Of a stretch of 64,000 nt of DNA, positions 57,701 through 64,000 are shown one piece after another. The stretch lies in assembly GCA_948146395.1 (NCBI GenBank), contig OX411543.1, forward strand, positions 31,453,058 to 31,517,057. The letters run 5' to 3'. Every line of letters starts with the position of its first letter. Positions within the stretch are counted from its first letter, which is position 1. The DNA is from Fragum whitleyi (taxonomy: Eukaryota; Mollusca; Bivalvia; Cardiida; Cardiidae). The notes beneath the pieces were generated by a model. It ran no database searches. It was not told the origin of the DNA and was given only the letters and a program-made list of their open reading frames with translations. Position numbers and translations under genes: made by a program.

Positions 57701-60700
57701 GGGCATTGTCGCTAGGGTTGCCATTAAATCACTACCCAAATGGTCCCTTTTGTGAGACAGGTCACAAATGTTTTTAATTTTTACAGTCACCGTGGTAAAA
57801 GTAAGTTATGAAATTCCATATTTATTATACATTTTCCAAAAATCTTTTACAACATAGGCCATGTTGGGCTTATAAGTCACTTAAATTTGAAAACTAATAC
57901 ATATATACAACATGACAAACATATTTTTGGTAAATGTTACGTATTTTCCTTTTCTGGAAAAAATTAATCATTCAAGATTGCCACCATCAAAAACATATAT
58001 CATTTCACTAAAAATCTTGAAGAAAATTTGATTGTTGTTTATCAATTAATAGTTATAGTATGGCAGTTGTTATGTCTTTTTAATCTGCAGATTCAAAACA
58101 TACATATCAGAAAATTACTCTTTGAATTAAATTCTGCCTATGGAAATTCATAAAGGTCAAACCATTGCTAGTTGACAAAAGGCTTGTTTGTGAAAGTTTT
58201 GGGGTATTCATCTGTTTGTTTTACAGGTCTTAGTAGGGAGTCACAAAGGAGGTCGACTGGACCATGATTTTGAAGGAGGTCAACAAGGGCTGGACCCTGA
58301 GAGAATGGAACATATTCGTAAAGTCTACGACCATTTCTACATCAACTTACAGCCAGGTAGGTCAGAATTTTGGAAGGTTCCATGTCAGAATGGGGAGGAT
58401 ATTAGGTCAGAACAAAGGGTAAATATTAATCAAAGTGTCAAAAGTCTTTTTTAATGGACATTTAAGCATATACAATAAAATGTGTATTAAGCGACCACTT
58501 ACAGGACTACTAGAATGTTGGCTAAACAGAATGGTCGCTTAGTACATGTTTTGTTTAATAATTAGAAACATTATTTTGATTGAATATGCATGTTTTTTTG
58601 AATATCTCAATCAACCTATGTTGTTAAAACTCAAATGAATCATATCATTGAGATAATTCTACTTAGTTTTAACTAACAACATAGAATTAATTTGCATTTA
58701 TTTTTAGACCAATTATATGTAAGTCTTCAGACATTTTTCGAAAGAAGGGAAATCAGAAATAGTCACTTAAAAGAAAAGCTTTAGAAAAGTGGTTGCTTGA
58801 GCAAGATGGACTGTAACAATTATATTATTAACCAAAATATTCACAGTGATTTTGAATCAGCAATCAATACATGTATTGCTGATACATAATCAATGTTATT
58901 GTCAATTTTGCAGATTGACAATATCATTAATTATGTATGGGTAATTTCGAAGATTGATCAATATTATTGATTATGTATGGGCAATTTTGAAGATTGATCA
59001 ATATTATTGATTATGTATGGGCAATTTTGAAGATTGATCAATATTATTGATAATGTATTGAACATTTTGCAGATTGACAATATTATTGATTATGTATGGG
59101 CAATTTTGCAGATTGATCAATATTGATTATGTTTGAGCATTTTTGAAGATTGATCAATATTTTTGATTATGTATGGGCAATTTTGAAGATTGATCAATAT
59201 TATTGATTATGTATCGGCAATTTTGAAGATTGATCAATATTATTGATTATGTATGGGCAATTTTGCAGATTGATCAATATCATTTATAATGTATTGAACA
59301 TTTTGCAGATTGACAATATCAATGAATATGTTTTGGCAATTTCAAAAACTGATCAATATTATTGATTTTGTATGGGTGATTTAGAAGATTGACAATATTA
59401 TTGATTATGTATGGGCAATTTTGCAGATTGATCAATATTGATTAGGTTTGAGCATTTTTGAAGATTGATCAATATTTTTGATTATGTATGGGCAATTTTG
59501 AAGATTGATCAATATTATTGATTATGTATGGGCAATTTTGAAGATTGATCAATATTATTGATTATGTATGGGCAATTTTGAAGATTGATCAATATTATTG
59601 ATAATGTATTGAACATTTTGCAGATTGACAATATTATTGATTATGTATGGGCAATTTTGCAGATTGATCAATATTGATTATGTTTGAGCATTTTTGAAGA
59701 TTGATCAATATTTTTGATTATGTATGGGCAATTTTGAAGATTGATCAATATTATTGATTATGTATCGGCAATTTTGAAGATTGATCAATATTATTGATTA
59801 TGTATGGGCAATTTTGCAGATTGATCAATATCATTTATAATGTATTGAACATTTTGTAGATTGACAATATCAATGAATATGTTTTGGCAATTTCAAAAAC
59901 TGATCAATATTATTGATTTTGTATGGGTGATTTAGAAGATTGACAATATTATTGATTATGTATGGGCAATTTTGCAGATTGATCAATATTGATTAGGTTT
60001 GAGCATTTTTGAAGATTGATCAATATTTTTGATTATGTATGGGCAATTTTGAAGATTGATCAATATTATTGATTATGTATCGGCAATTTTGAAGATTGAT
60101 CAATATTTTTGATAAGGCATGGGCAATTTTGAAGATTGATCAATATCATTGATACTGTTTGGGAAATTTAGAAGATTGATCAATTGATTCAATATGATTT
60201 ATAAAAATTGATTGTTTATGTTTGTTTAAGTGACTGCATACTTAATGTAAGTTCACCAGCTGCTGCAATATATCTGATGCTGTGATAATTGCCCGCCGTT
60301 AACTCTAACACAACAGTGATGTTGAATCAGTCATCAGTACATATACTGCTAATATATAATCAATAATATTTTCTATCTTGCAAATTGACAATATCATTGA
60401 TTAGGTATGGGCAATTTTGAAGATTGATCAATGATTCCAATATAATTTATAAAAATTGACTGTTTATGGTTGTTTTATTTACTGCAAGTTCAACAGCTGC
60501 TGTAGTATATCTGCAATAATTTAGAAAGTAGCATTAAACCCCATACTAGAAAGATAATATGAAGACCTACATTAGATCATGAAGCAAGTGCACAGGTATT
60601 TTTCAAGCTTGTTTGTGATACTCACGATATAAATTACCTAAACCCTCAATATGGTCTACCTATAATGCAGGTGATGGTTTGTTTTTCCACTGTAACTTGC

Positions 60701-61199
60701 TCCATGGCAGTGCTCCCAATGATAGTGCTATGAGACGCTGGGCATTCAACTGTTCCTTCAATAAGAAGAGTAACAATCCATACAAAGTCCACCATCATCC
60801 GCAATATGTCAAACTCAACAAGGTACAGTAAACTTTATCTCCTGCTGATTATGTAGCAGTAGTGCAATAACCATGTTGAATATTTTTGATATTAGACTGG
60901 TGTTATTACACTAGTGGAATAACTGTTGAGTCTATGCAAATAAGCAACCATTATATTTTTGTTGGGAAAACGTCATCATGAAGAATTTGCTGACGTCATT
61001 TTGCAAACAGCATTTTATGTTTCATGGAATAACTTGAATAGATGAATATTGTAATTTCCTTGTTTTACTCACTTATGCAGGTCATATTATAAGTAGAATA
61101 TCAAGTTTTTTGATTAATTCTATACTGAATCTTTTAAACTCGTCATCTAAAACAGATGAAACTTGGCGCAGCCTCAGTTTTATCTGTTTATAGATGATG

Positions 61200-61237
<38 letters not shown>

Positions 61238-62996
61238 CATCCTTAGTTTACAAAACAGTTATTTCATTTACAACATTTATAACATGTAAAAGTATACTAT
61301 CTGAAATATAATATAAACAATTATGGCTAAATATTCAGCTTCATATCAGTTCATAAAAGCATCAATAGATATTCGTATGATTGAGCAGATGATAAGGATA
61401 AACAAAAATAAAATATGCGAGAAAAAAAAACTCTAAATAAAAAAAAAAAACCTTAGAATTTTCAATTGACCTTTATGTATCAAAAAGATGGTGATTTTGT
61501 ACCAGTCTTTTTACAATTGCCTAATTTCCCTTATTTTTGTTGTTGCTTGAAGTTTCGTCATTAATCAAAGTGGATAGTTTTAAGCTATTAACAAGGCCGT
61601 TGACTGAAGGCACGATTTCCCTTAGTTTGCATGCATAGATATATTTTTTGAACTCTAGAAATAGTAACTCAATTGTGGGGTTATTTTTGCAGAACAAAAT
61701 GATGTCAATATATCGTAGGTGAAAGTTCGTGTGTACTTCTCTCAGAATATTATTTACAAAACTAATTATGAGTTGATGAGTTCAATAAATTCAGTATTCA
61801 ATGACCACTCATTCAATATTCTCAAATGCCTGCTTTAAAGAAAGCTTTGGCAGATGGAAAAGACTAAAATCAGTTTGCACAGATGAGCAGTCTGATCTTA
61901 GAATAAATAAACTTCCTGCTTTCTAATTATCATGAATGATCACAAAATGACATGTTTTAAGTGATTTTATTCATTGGAAACAATTCATATTTTGTATCAT
62001 TTCACTAGAAACATGTAATGTTAATAAATCTTTCATTGAGTGAACAACAAAAGCTATTTTTCTGCAAGTTAGGGGGGCCACAAGTGAAAACATAACTTTT
62101 CTTGTTCAATCGATGAACGATTAATCAATCTTACACTTAAACAAACTATTATCCTCTGTTTTATATTTCACTTTATACTTTTAAGAGGGATACTTAAAAT
62201 GCATCTTTTTTTGTGCTCATGTTCATGGTATACTTTTTCCTGATCCAAAGTGACATGATAGGAAGCATATCTGCATCATATTGAGAATTCATTTTAGGGA
62301 AAAGCAGCGGTGGACATAAGACTATTCTAGTACCTCTTTTCCATGAAGTTATTTTATTTTGTACATAGCTCCCCTGTCTTCTATCACATTTATATTTGTA
62401 TTTTTATCAGCTGGATGTTCAAATAAATGGTTTAAATGAATAAAATTGTTAAAAAACTGCAAAAAAAATATCTATCGCTCGATTATCTTTTAGTAAACTA
62501 TCTTAACCTCATCTAGAATAGACAATTTGTTAAGCTTGCCAAGGCTAGATTAATAACATTTGAGCCTGTGCATGATATTTCCAACAATTTTAAATGTGTG
62601 CCAAGCTAAGTCTCTTGCCAGCCTATGCATCCGCACAGTCTGACCAGAGTTTTCACTCACTCTGTAGATAGAGGTCTCAAAGTATCTTTAGACAGCCAAG
62701 GGACCAACAAATTGTATTGTGTTGCTATCAGAGCTACTCAATGTTTACATTTATAGCACTTGTCAAATTGTTGGAAATGTCACGCACAGGCTCATTTCGA
62801 TTTAGACGAAGTTATGATTAGCTGGTGTCAAAGGAAGTCTAAAGATAGATGCTACATGTCTTGTATGTTGTAGGTACCTAACAGTGCCATCAAGGATTGT
62901 GATGTGTACTATGATCCTGCAGGCAAGGATTATCTCGACCCCGCCATTGATGAGACAGTGAAGGTTGGGTCTAAACAGGGGGAGACACAGGGATAG
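45668..62996 (+). CDS. Phytanoyl-CoA dioxygenase (PhyH) family Fe(II)/2-oxoglutarate oxygenase
   Basis: Nine exons (45668-45701, 48095-48176, 53392-53473, 55692-55802, 56598-56692, 57371-57461, 58227-58356, 60671-60822, 62874-62996) join in phase at GT-AG borders to give exactly 299 residues. The double-stranded beta-helix carries the iron ligands His131 and Asp133 (WHQDYG) and His220 ([11 protein letters not shown]), with Arg230/231 as the 2-oxoglutarate anchor. NGGLE...VLVGSHKGG and QPGDGLFFH are further PhyH hallmarks. Such enzymes hydroxylate small molecules using O2 and 2-oxoglutarate. Database relatives carry names from phytanoyl-CoA dioxygenase domain-containing to proline hydroxylase-like, and the substrate cannot be read from sequence. 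No peroxisomal signal is visible (ends GETQG), so a cytosolic location is likely. The start ATG (AACAATGC) may follow a 5' UTR exon border at TTTTTTCTCTTGAAG just upstream. Confidence 0.92.
45734..46530. mobile_element. hAT-like non-autonomous element with nested insertion
   Basis: Ends CAGGGGTGTGGAAT...ATTCCACACCCCTG are flanked by CTTTAAT on both sides (45727-45733, 46531-46537). CAGGG termini with a 7-8-bp duplication are hAT-like. Inner sequence has ACTTGTCCACAGACAAGTGG-type inverted units. A second copy is at 49302-49935. It lies in PhyH intron 1. Confidence 0.8.
45868..46312. mobile_element. Nested ATGCCCCC element with 160-bp tandem units
   Basis: Starts ATGCCCCCATATCGAGAG, has a CTGT/CCGT microsatellite (about 45910-45950) and two 160-bp units from AAAACTTAACCTTGCC (45949 and 46109). 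It ends GGGGGCATTCGTGTTTCAC...CATCTTGTTT. Each unit contains several AAGGTCA words. Related material is at 52230-52412 and 53140-53391. Confidence 0.8.
46894..47097 (+). other. Unrecognised coding-like open frame in PhyH intron 1
   Basis: The 67-residue frame ends [20 protein letters not shown]...LLPGVLKCL before TAA. Its composition is protein-like, without low complexity. No family recognised and no splice partner found. It may be a fragment of a transposed or retroposed gene. Confidence 0.25.
47319..47378. repeat. P1 fold-back palindrome
   Basis: GGTTACCAAGGCCTCCTTAC...CAGCTT pairs with AAGCTG...ATGAGGATTTGGGTACC around GATT. Confidence 0.7.
48095..48176 (+). CDS. PhyH exon 2
   Basis: Acceptor TATGATACAG, donor GTGAGT. 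Encodes [13 protein letters not shown] and ENGFIIIR, the entry strand of the family (phase 1 to 2). Confidence 0.9.
48309..48384. repeat. P1 fold-back palindrome, long form
   Basis: Core AACTACAGCTT att CAAGCTGTAGTT with outer arms GATGAATTATCATAACAT and ATGTTTTGATTATTCACCA. Same long form as 55456-55530. Confidence 0.75.
48385..49301 (+). other. PhyH intron 2, no feature
   Basis: AT-rich intron; nothing recognisable. Confidence 0.5.
49302..49935. mobile_element. hAT-like element copy 2, with nested V1 MITE
   Basis: Inverted ends CAGGTGTGTGGAATCCCCAT and TTTCCACACCCTTG plus the ACTTGT...ACAAGT inner units match 45734-46530. At 49431-49745 a V1 MITE is inserted: TATAATACGTACTTAGTGTT, ATTGTCGAGGCTCTGCCGAG, ACACTTAGTACGTATTATA and the GATATCAT extension. 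Confidence 0.75.
50100..50330 (+). repeat. R1 repeat copy
   Basis: Longest readable R1 copy: GGGACCATCTTGGTAGTGTG, AGTCAGCCTGTGTGGATTGC, TTTTTGAAATGCAACCTC, CTCTTTTTCAAATATTTATT. An inverted fragment follows at about 50405-50470. Confidence 0.65.
50530..51312 (+). mobile_element. TIR element with about four 178-bp tandem units
   Basis: AGCTCAACTATTC at the left and GGAATAGTTGAGCT at the right form short TIRs. Inside, the phrase GCTTGGAAACTTTGCACAT recurs at about 50654, 50812, 50992 and 51169, and GATATTGAATTTAGTGGAAT recurs in step. No coding content. Confidence 0.8.
51313..52187 (+). other. PhyH intron 2, no clear feature
   Basis: Contains a short palindromic patch around 51630-51665 (ACTCATGTG...CTATTCCATTGAGT) and otherwise nothing recognised. 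Confidence 0.4.
52188..52412 (+). mobile_element. ATGCCCCC element with hairpin and CCGT microsatellite
   Basis: The hairpin GAAGAAATTGCTTG/CAAGCAATTTCTTC-like lies at 52197-52226. It is followed by ATGCCCCCGATAGGGAGGCA, (CCGT)n at 52267-52325 and a terminal GGGGGCATTGTCATC...CTCTTGTTT. The GGAAAAAGAAGAAATTGCTTG start also occurs at 46725. Confidence 0.7.
52413..53139 (+). other. PhyH intron 2, no clear feature
   Basis: AT-rich sequence with no recognised repeat or exon. Confidence 0.4.
53140..53391 (+). mobile_element. Decayed ATGCCCCC-type element abutting exon 3
   Basis: TATTGGCATGGTGGTCC, AAGGTCCAAGTCATCTGACC, AGGTCACACTTCTAAAAAAA and GGGTATCTGTGTTTTAC...CATCTTGTTT parallel the end of the element at 45868-46312. 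The element ends in the T run that is the polypyrimidine tract of the exon 3 acceptor. Confidence 0.6.
53392..53473 (+). CDS. PhyH exon 3
   Basis: Acceptor TTTTTTTTCAG, donor GTAAAT. Encodes [19 protein letters not shown], the amphipathic helix that follows the first strand (phase 2 to 0). Confidence 0.9.
53555..54240 (+). repeat. Tandem array of about 155-bp units
   Basis: At least four units carry ATTGGCCCGATTTCAATAAA, ACTTGGCA, CTCAAGTTGTTCA and AAATCTTCTCCTTCC, at about 53614, 53763, 53930 and 54088. Spacing varies between about 150 and 167 bp. It begins 80 nt after the PhyH exon 3 donor. Confidence 0.8.
54490..54857. mobile_element. TIR/fold-back element with TTTGACCCC units
   Basis: Ends AAAAGCAGGGCT...TGTTTGA and, reversed, TTTTACAGGGCT...TGTTTGA. 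The interior palindrome is CCTAGAAATTTCTC...GAGAGAAATTTCTAAGG. TTTGACCC(C/T) recurs at least six times. Confidence 0.7.
55199..55670. mobile_element. MITE family M1, copy 3, with nested P1 palindrome
   Basis: Left end ATGAGCCCGCACAACATTTC and right part CTGGTCAGACTGAG...AATTGTTGGAAATATT match M1. The P1 long palindrome at 55456-55530 lies inside. It ends only about 20 nt before PhyH exon 4. Confidence 0.65.
55692..55802 (+). CDS. PhyH exon 4
   Basis: Acceptor AATGGCAG, donor GTAAGA; 37 codons in phase 0. Encodes [15 protein letters not shown] and [13 protein letters not shown]. Confidence 0.9.
55985..56147. repeat. Large snapback F1, arms about 75 bp
   Basis: GGATAATCGTTTGTTTCAGA...AGATCGATTTATATTTCAT...TTTTCACGAGTGG pairs with CCACGAGTGAAAA...ATGAAATATAAATCGATCT...AAACAAACGATTATTC. 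Related half-copies lie at 23570-23650, 26860-26940 and 62030-62155. Confidence 0.85.
56403..56440. repeat. Small palindrome AAGAAATTGCTTG/CAAGCAATTTCTT
   Basis: GAAGAAATTGCTTG caa CAAGCAATTTCTTC. The same word pair is at 52197-52226 and half copies at 46735 and about 57103. Confidence 0.8.
56598..56692 (+). CDS. PhyH exon 5 (iron ligands HxD)
   Basis: Acceptor TATTTCCAG, donor GTAGGT. Encodes [13 protein letters not shown] and FNWHQDYG with His131 and Asp133. Confidence 0.93.
57138..57322 (+). mobile_element. Degenerate tRNA-derived SINE copy
   Basis: A tRNA-like head (TAGCATTTGGTAGCTACTC and GGTTTTGATTGTC) is followed by TACTGGTTGGAGAAATAACA, GGTCCTCCAGCCACCAC and AAAACCCCATTCAAACA. This parallels the SINE at 33107-33388. 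Short tail fragments of the same type lie at about 60240-60305 and 60485-60550. Confidence 0.65.
57371..57461 (+). CDS. PhyH exon 6
   Basis: Acceptor ACACTTTCAG, donor GTATTA. Encodes [20 protein letters not shown] and the conserved NGGLE turn. Confidence 0.92.
57490..57775 (-). repeat. R1 repeat copy, inverted
   Basis: Read on the minus strand it has GGGACCATTTGGGTAGTG, GAACTTTAGAAATGCAACCT and GAGTTTCCAGTTGGTC in R1 order. It starts about 30 nt after PhyH exon 6. Confidence 0.6.
58227..58356 (+). CDS. PhyH exon 7
   Basis: Acceptor TTTTACAG, donor GTAGGT. Encodes [16 protein letters not shown] and the helix to YINLQP. Confidence 0.92.
58480..58820. mobile_element. T1 MITE-like element, copy 2
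   Basis: TTAAGCGACCACTTACAGG, GATTGAATATGCATG, CCTATGTTGTTAAAACTC, TTGAGATAATT, TTAACTAACAACATAG and a right end GAGCAAGATGGACTGTA match 9755-10105. Confidence 0.7.
58870..60230 (+). repeat. Satellite-like array, 40-bp unit with higher-order repeat
   Basis: The unit is TTTTGAAGATTGATCAATAT + TATTGATTATGTATGGGCAA (40 bp), about 33 copies. Variants (CAGATTGACAATATC, TTTGAGCATTTTTG, TTTCAAAAACTGATCAAT) recur in the same order with a period of 551 bp (for example GTATCGGCAA ending at 59220 and 59771). It lies in PhyH intron 7. Confidence 0.9.
60671..60822 (+). CDS. PhyH exon 8 (distal His, 2OG Arg)
   Basis: Acceptor ATAATGCAG, donor GTACAG. Encodes [18 protein letters not shown] with His220 and the RRWAFN strand. 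Confidence 0.93.
60845..61201 (+). mobile_element. Fold-back repeat G1, copy 1 (left part)
   Basis: TGAATATTTTTGATATTA...GTGTTATTACACTAGTGGAA, GCTGACGTCATTTTG, TCATATTATAAGTAGAATA and the terminal hairpin ACTCGTCATCTA...GATGATGAG match 63517-63915. A retroposed insertion interrupts it; the remaining end continues at 61781-61830. Confidence 0.75.
61202..61773 (-). mobile_element. 572-bp retroposed insertion with poly(A) tail, minus strand
   Basis: It is flanked by TGATGAG (61195-61201 and 61774-61780). On the minus strand it ends in a 31-nt A run (61203-61233). An open frame of at least 80 codons ends at 61521 and includes [20 protein letters not shown] and [19 protein letters not shown] short target duplication plus poly(A) indicates LINE-mediated retroposition of an mRNA, 5'-truncated. 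The parent gene is not recognised. Confidence 0.7.
62030..62155. repeat. Degenerate F1 snapback copy
   Basis: TCTTTCATTGAGTGAACAAC...GCCACAAGTGAAAA...AATCAATCTTACACTTAAAC resembles 55985-56147. Confidence 0.6.
62560..62797. mobile_element. MITE family M1, copy 4 (inverted core)
   Basis: TTGAGCCTGTGCATGATATT...AAATGTGTGCCAAG on the left and GTCAAATTGTTGGAAATGTC...CAGGCTCATTT on the right. The core GCATCCGCACAGTCTGACCA is in reverse orientation relative to copies 1 and 2. It ends 76 nt before the last PhyH exon. Confidence 0.8.
62874..62996 (+). CDS. PhyH exon 9
   Basis: Acceptor TGTATGTTGTAG; 40 codons plus TAG. Encodes [19 protein letters not shown] and a short polar tail. Confidence 0.9.
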   Translation, partial: VPNSAIKDCDVYYDPAGKDYLDPAIDETVKVGSKQGETQG

Positions 62997-63516
62997 ACTC
63001 AGGGCTTATCAGCTAACTGCTTTAACAAATATATGGTTGAAATTAATTTTATATTCTTTATTAAATTTTTAATGGAGAAATGCTGCTAAACATTTGCTTC
63101 ATTGTAAAGCAAATGTTCAACAGTTTTTTTCCATGATTTTATTGTTCAAATGTGATACATGTATTTTGTACAAATATTGAATTTTTTCAAATAGAATTAG
63201 CATTATATTTTGTATTCAGAAATTTAAGTTTTACAGTCTTATTGAGTTTGACCAAAGCTTTACTTCTTGTATTTTGTGATAAATAATTCCCTACTACTAA
63301 ATTAAAATACTGTTTGGAAAATATAAATTAAGAGATGAAGAGAGTATATTTGAAAATTCATAGAGTTATGAAACTAAAAAAAAATCACATTGTATGAATT
63401 GTGAAATTTGAATTGTACATAAGTGTGATTGAATTTGTAGTTTCATTATTCCATAAATTCAAATTAAGTCTTAATACCTTATAAATTAATGTCATTTATA
63501 ATATGACTTACGTTGC
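62997..63516 (+). other. 3' flank of PhyH gene
   Basis: AT-rich sequence without a recognised element. No strong AATAAA was seen close to the stop, so the poly(A) site is not fixed. Confidence 0.5.
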
Positions 63517-63915
63517 AGGAGTGAAATAACACCGTTGAATATTTTTGATATTACACGGGTGTTATTACACTAGTGGAATAACTATGCAAATGAGCTTAGA
63601 GCGAATAGCAACGCTATTTTGTAACCGCGAAAATGACGTCATAATGCATATATTGTGACGGCAGTTTTAAACGGCATTTTAAGTTTCGCGGAAAATTGAA
63701 ACTTTGAATTTCAAGATTTTTGACGATTTTTCGCAAGAATTCGGGTCATATTATAAGTAGAATATAAAATTTTTGCTCATAAAATACAGAATTTATTAAA
63801 CTCGTCATCTATAAACAGATAAAGACTCGGCGAAGCCTCGTTTTTATCTCTTTATGGATGACTCGTGTAATAAATTCGGTATTCAATGACCACTCATTCA
63901 ATATCCTCTATGAAT
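63517..63915 (+). mobile_element. Fold-back repeat G1, copy 2
   Basis: GAGTGAAATAACACCG...GTGTTATTACACTAGTGG opens the element. Next come AATGACGTCATAATG, GGTCATATTATAAGTAGAAT, a 60-nt hairpin (ACTCGTCATCTATAAACAGA with ATCTCTTTATGGATGACTCG) and GTATTCAATGACCACTCATT. The uninterrupted copy shows where copy 1 was split. Confidence 0.75.
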
Positions 63916-64000
63916 CAAATGTTTCAGACAGTCTAGCTCAAGTTTTGCTCACAATAATGAAAAAGCAGGTATCGTATGCTAATATTAGACTGCACACCTG

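Noticed and set aside
58870..60230. CRISPR-like regular array
   Set aside because: Repeats are contiguous 40-bp monomers without unique spacers, in a eukaryotic intron; it is satellite DNA.

Overview
The window is eukaryotic genomic DNA: split genes with GT-AG introns, non-LTR retrotransposons, tRNA-derived SINEs, many short inverted-repeat elements and long simple repeats. The repeat types (SINE tails ending in GCGGCGTTAAAC, elements starting ATGCCCCC, TCAAGGTCA-rich tandem units) and a factor B-like gene suggest a marine invertebrate, most likely a bivalve mollusc. This placement is inference. Nothing prokaryotic is present.

Two host genes are supported by exon phase. Gene 1 (8974-18652, + strand) is the 3' part of a von Willebrand A / trypsin-fold protein resembling complement factor B/C2. 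Seven exons join in frame, including a 62-nt linker exon. Its catalytic His and Ser are both replaced, and it ends in a 96-residue acidic tail, so it looks like a pseudo-protease. The 5' exons lie outside the window or were not recognised. Gene 2 (45668-62996, + strand) is a complete nine-exon, 299-residue phytanoyl-CoA dioxygenase-family (Fe(II)/2-oxoglutarate) enzyme with its metal and 2OG ligands in place.

Layout. 1-2308: repeat-derived DNA without a gene. 2309-8749: a TIR-bounded element carrying an apparently intact two-ORF LINE. 8974-18652: gene 1, with introns full of fold-back elements and a decayed duplicate of its first protease exon. 18653-22380: repeat remnants and hairpins. 22381-38594: near-identical direct copies of two blocks arranged A1-B1-A2-X-B2, where X (9.6 kb) has inverted-repeat ends and is missing from the A1-B1 copy. 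38337-45294 (- strand): a second LINE with a PHD finger and a 2A-like motif, split by a 2.87-kb CACTA-like DNA transposon with a 3-bp target duplication. 45312-64000: gene 2, with introns holding hAT-like, SINE, fold-back, tandem and satellite repeats.

The two host genes share no evident pathway. The window is mainly a record of nested transposition, and probably of an insertion polymorphism captured twice in the assembly.
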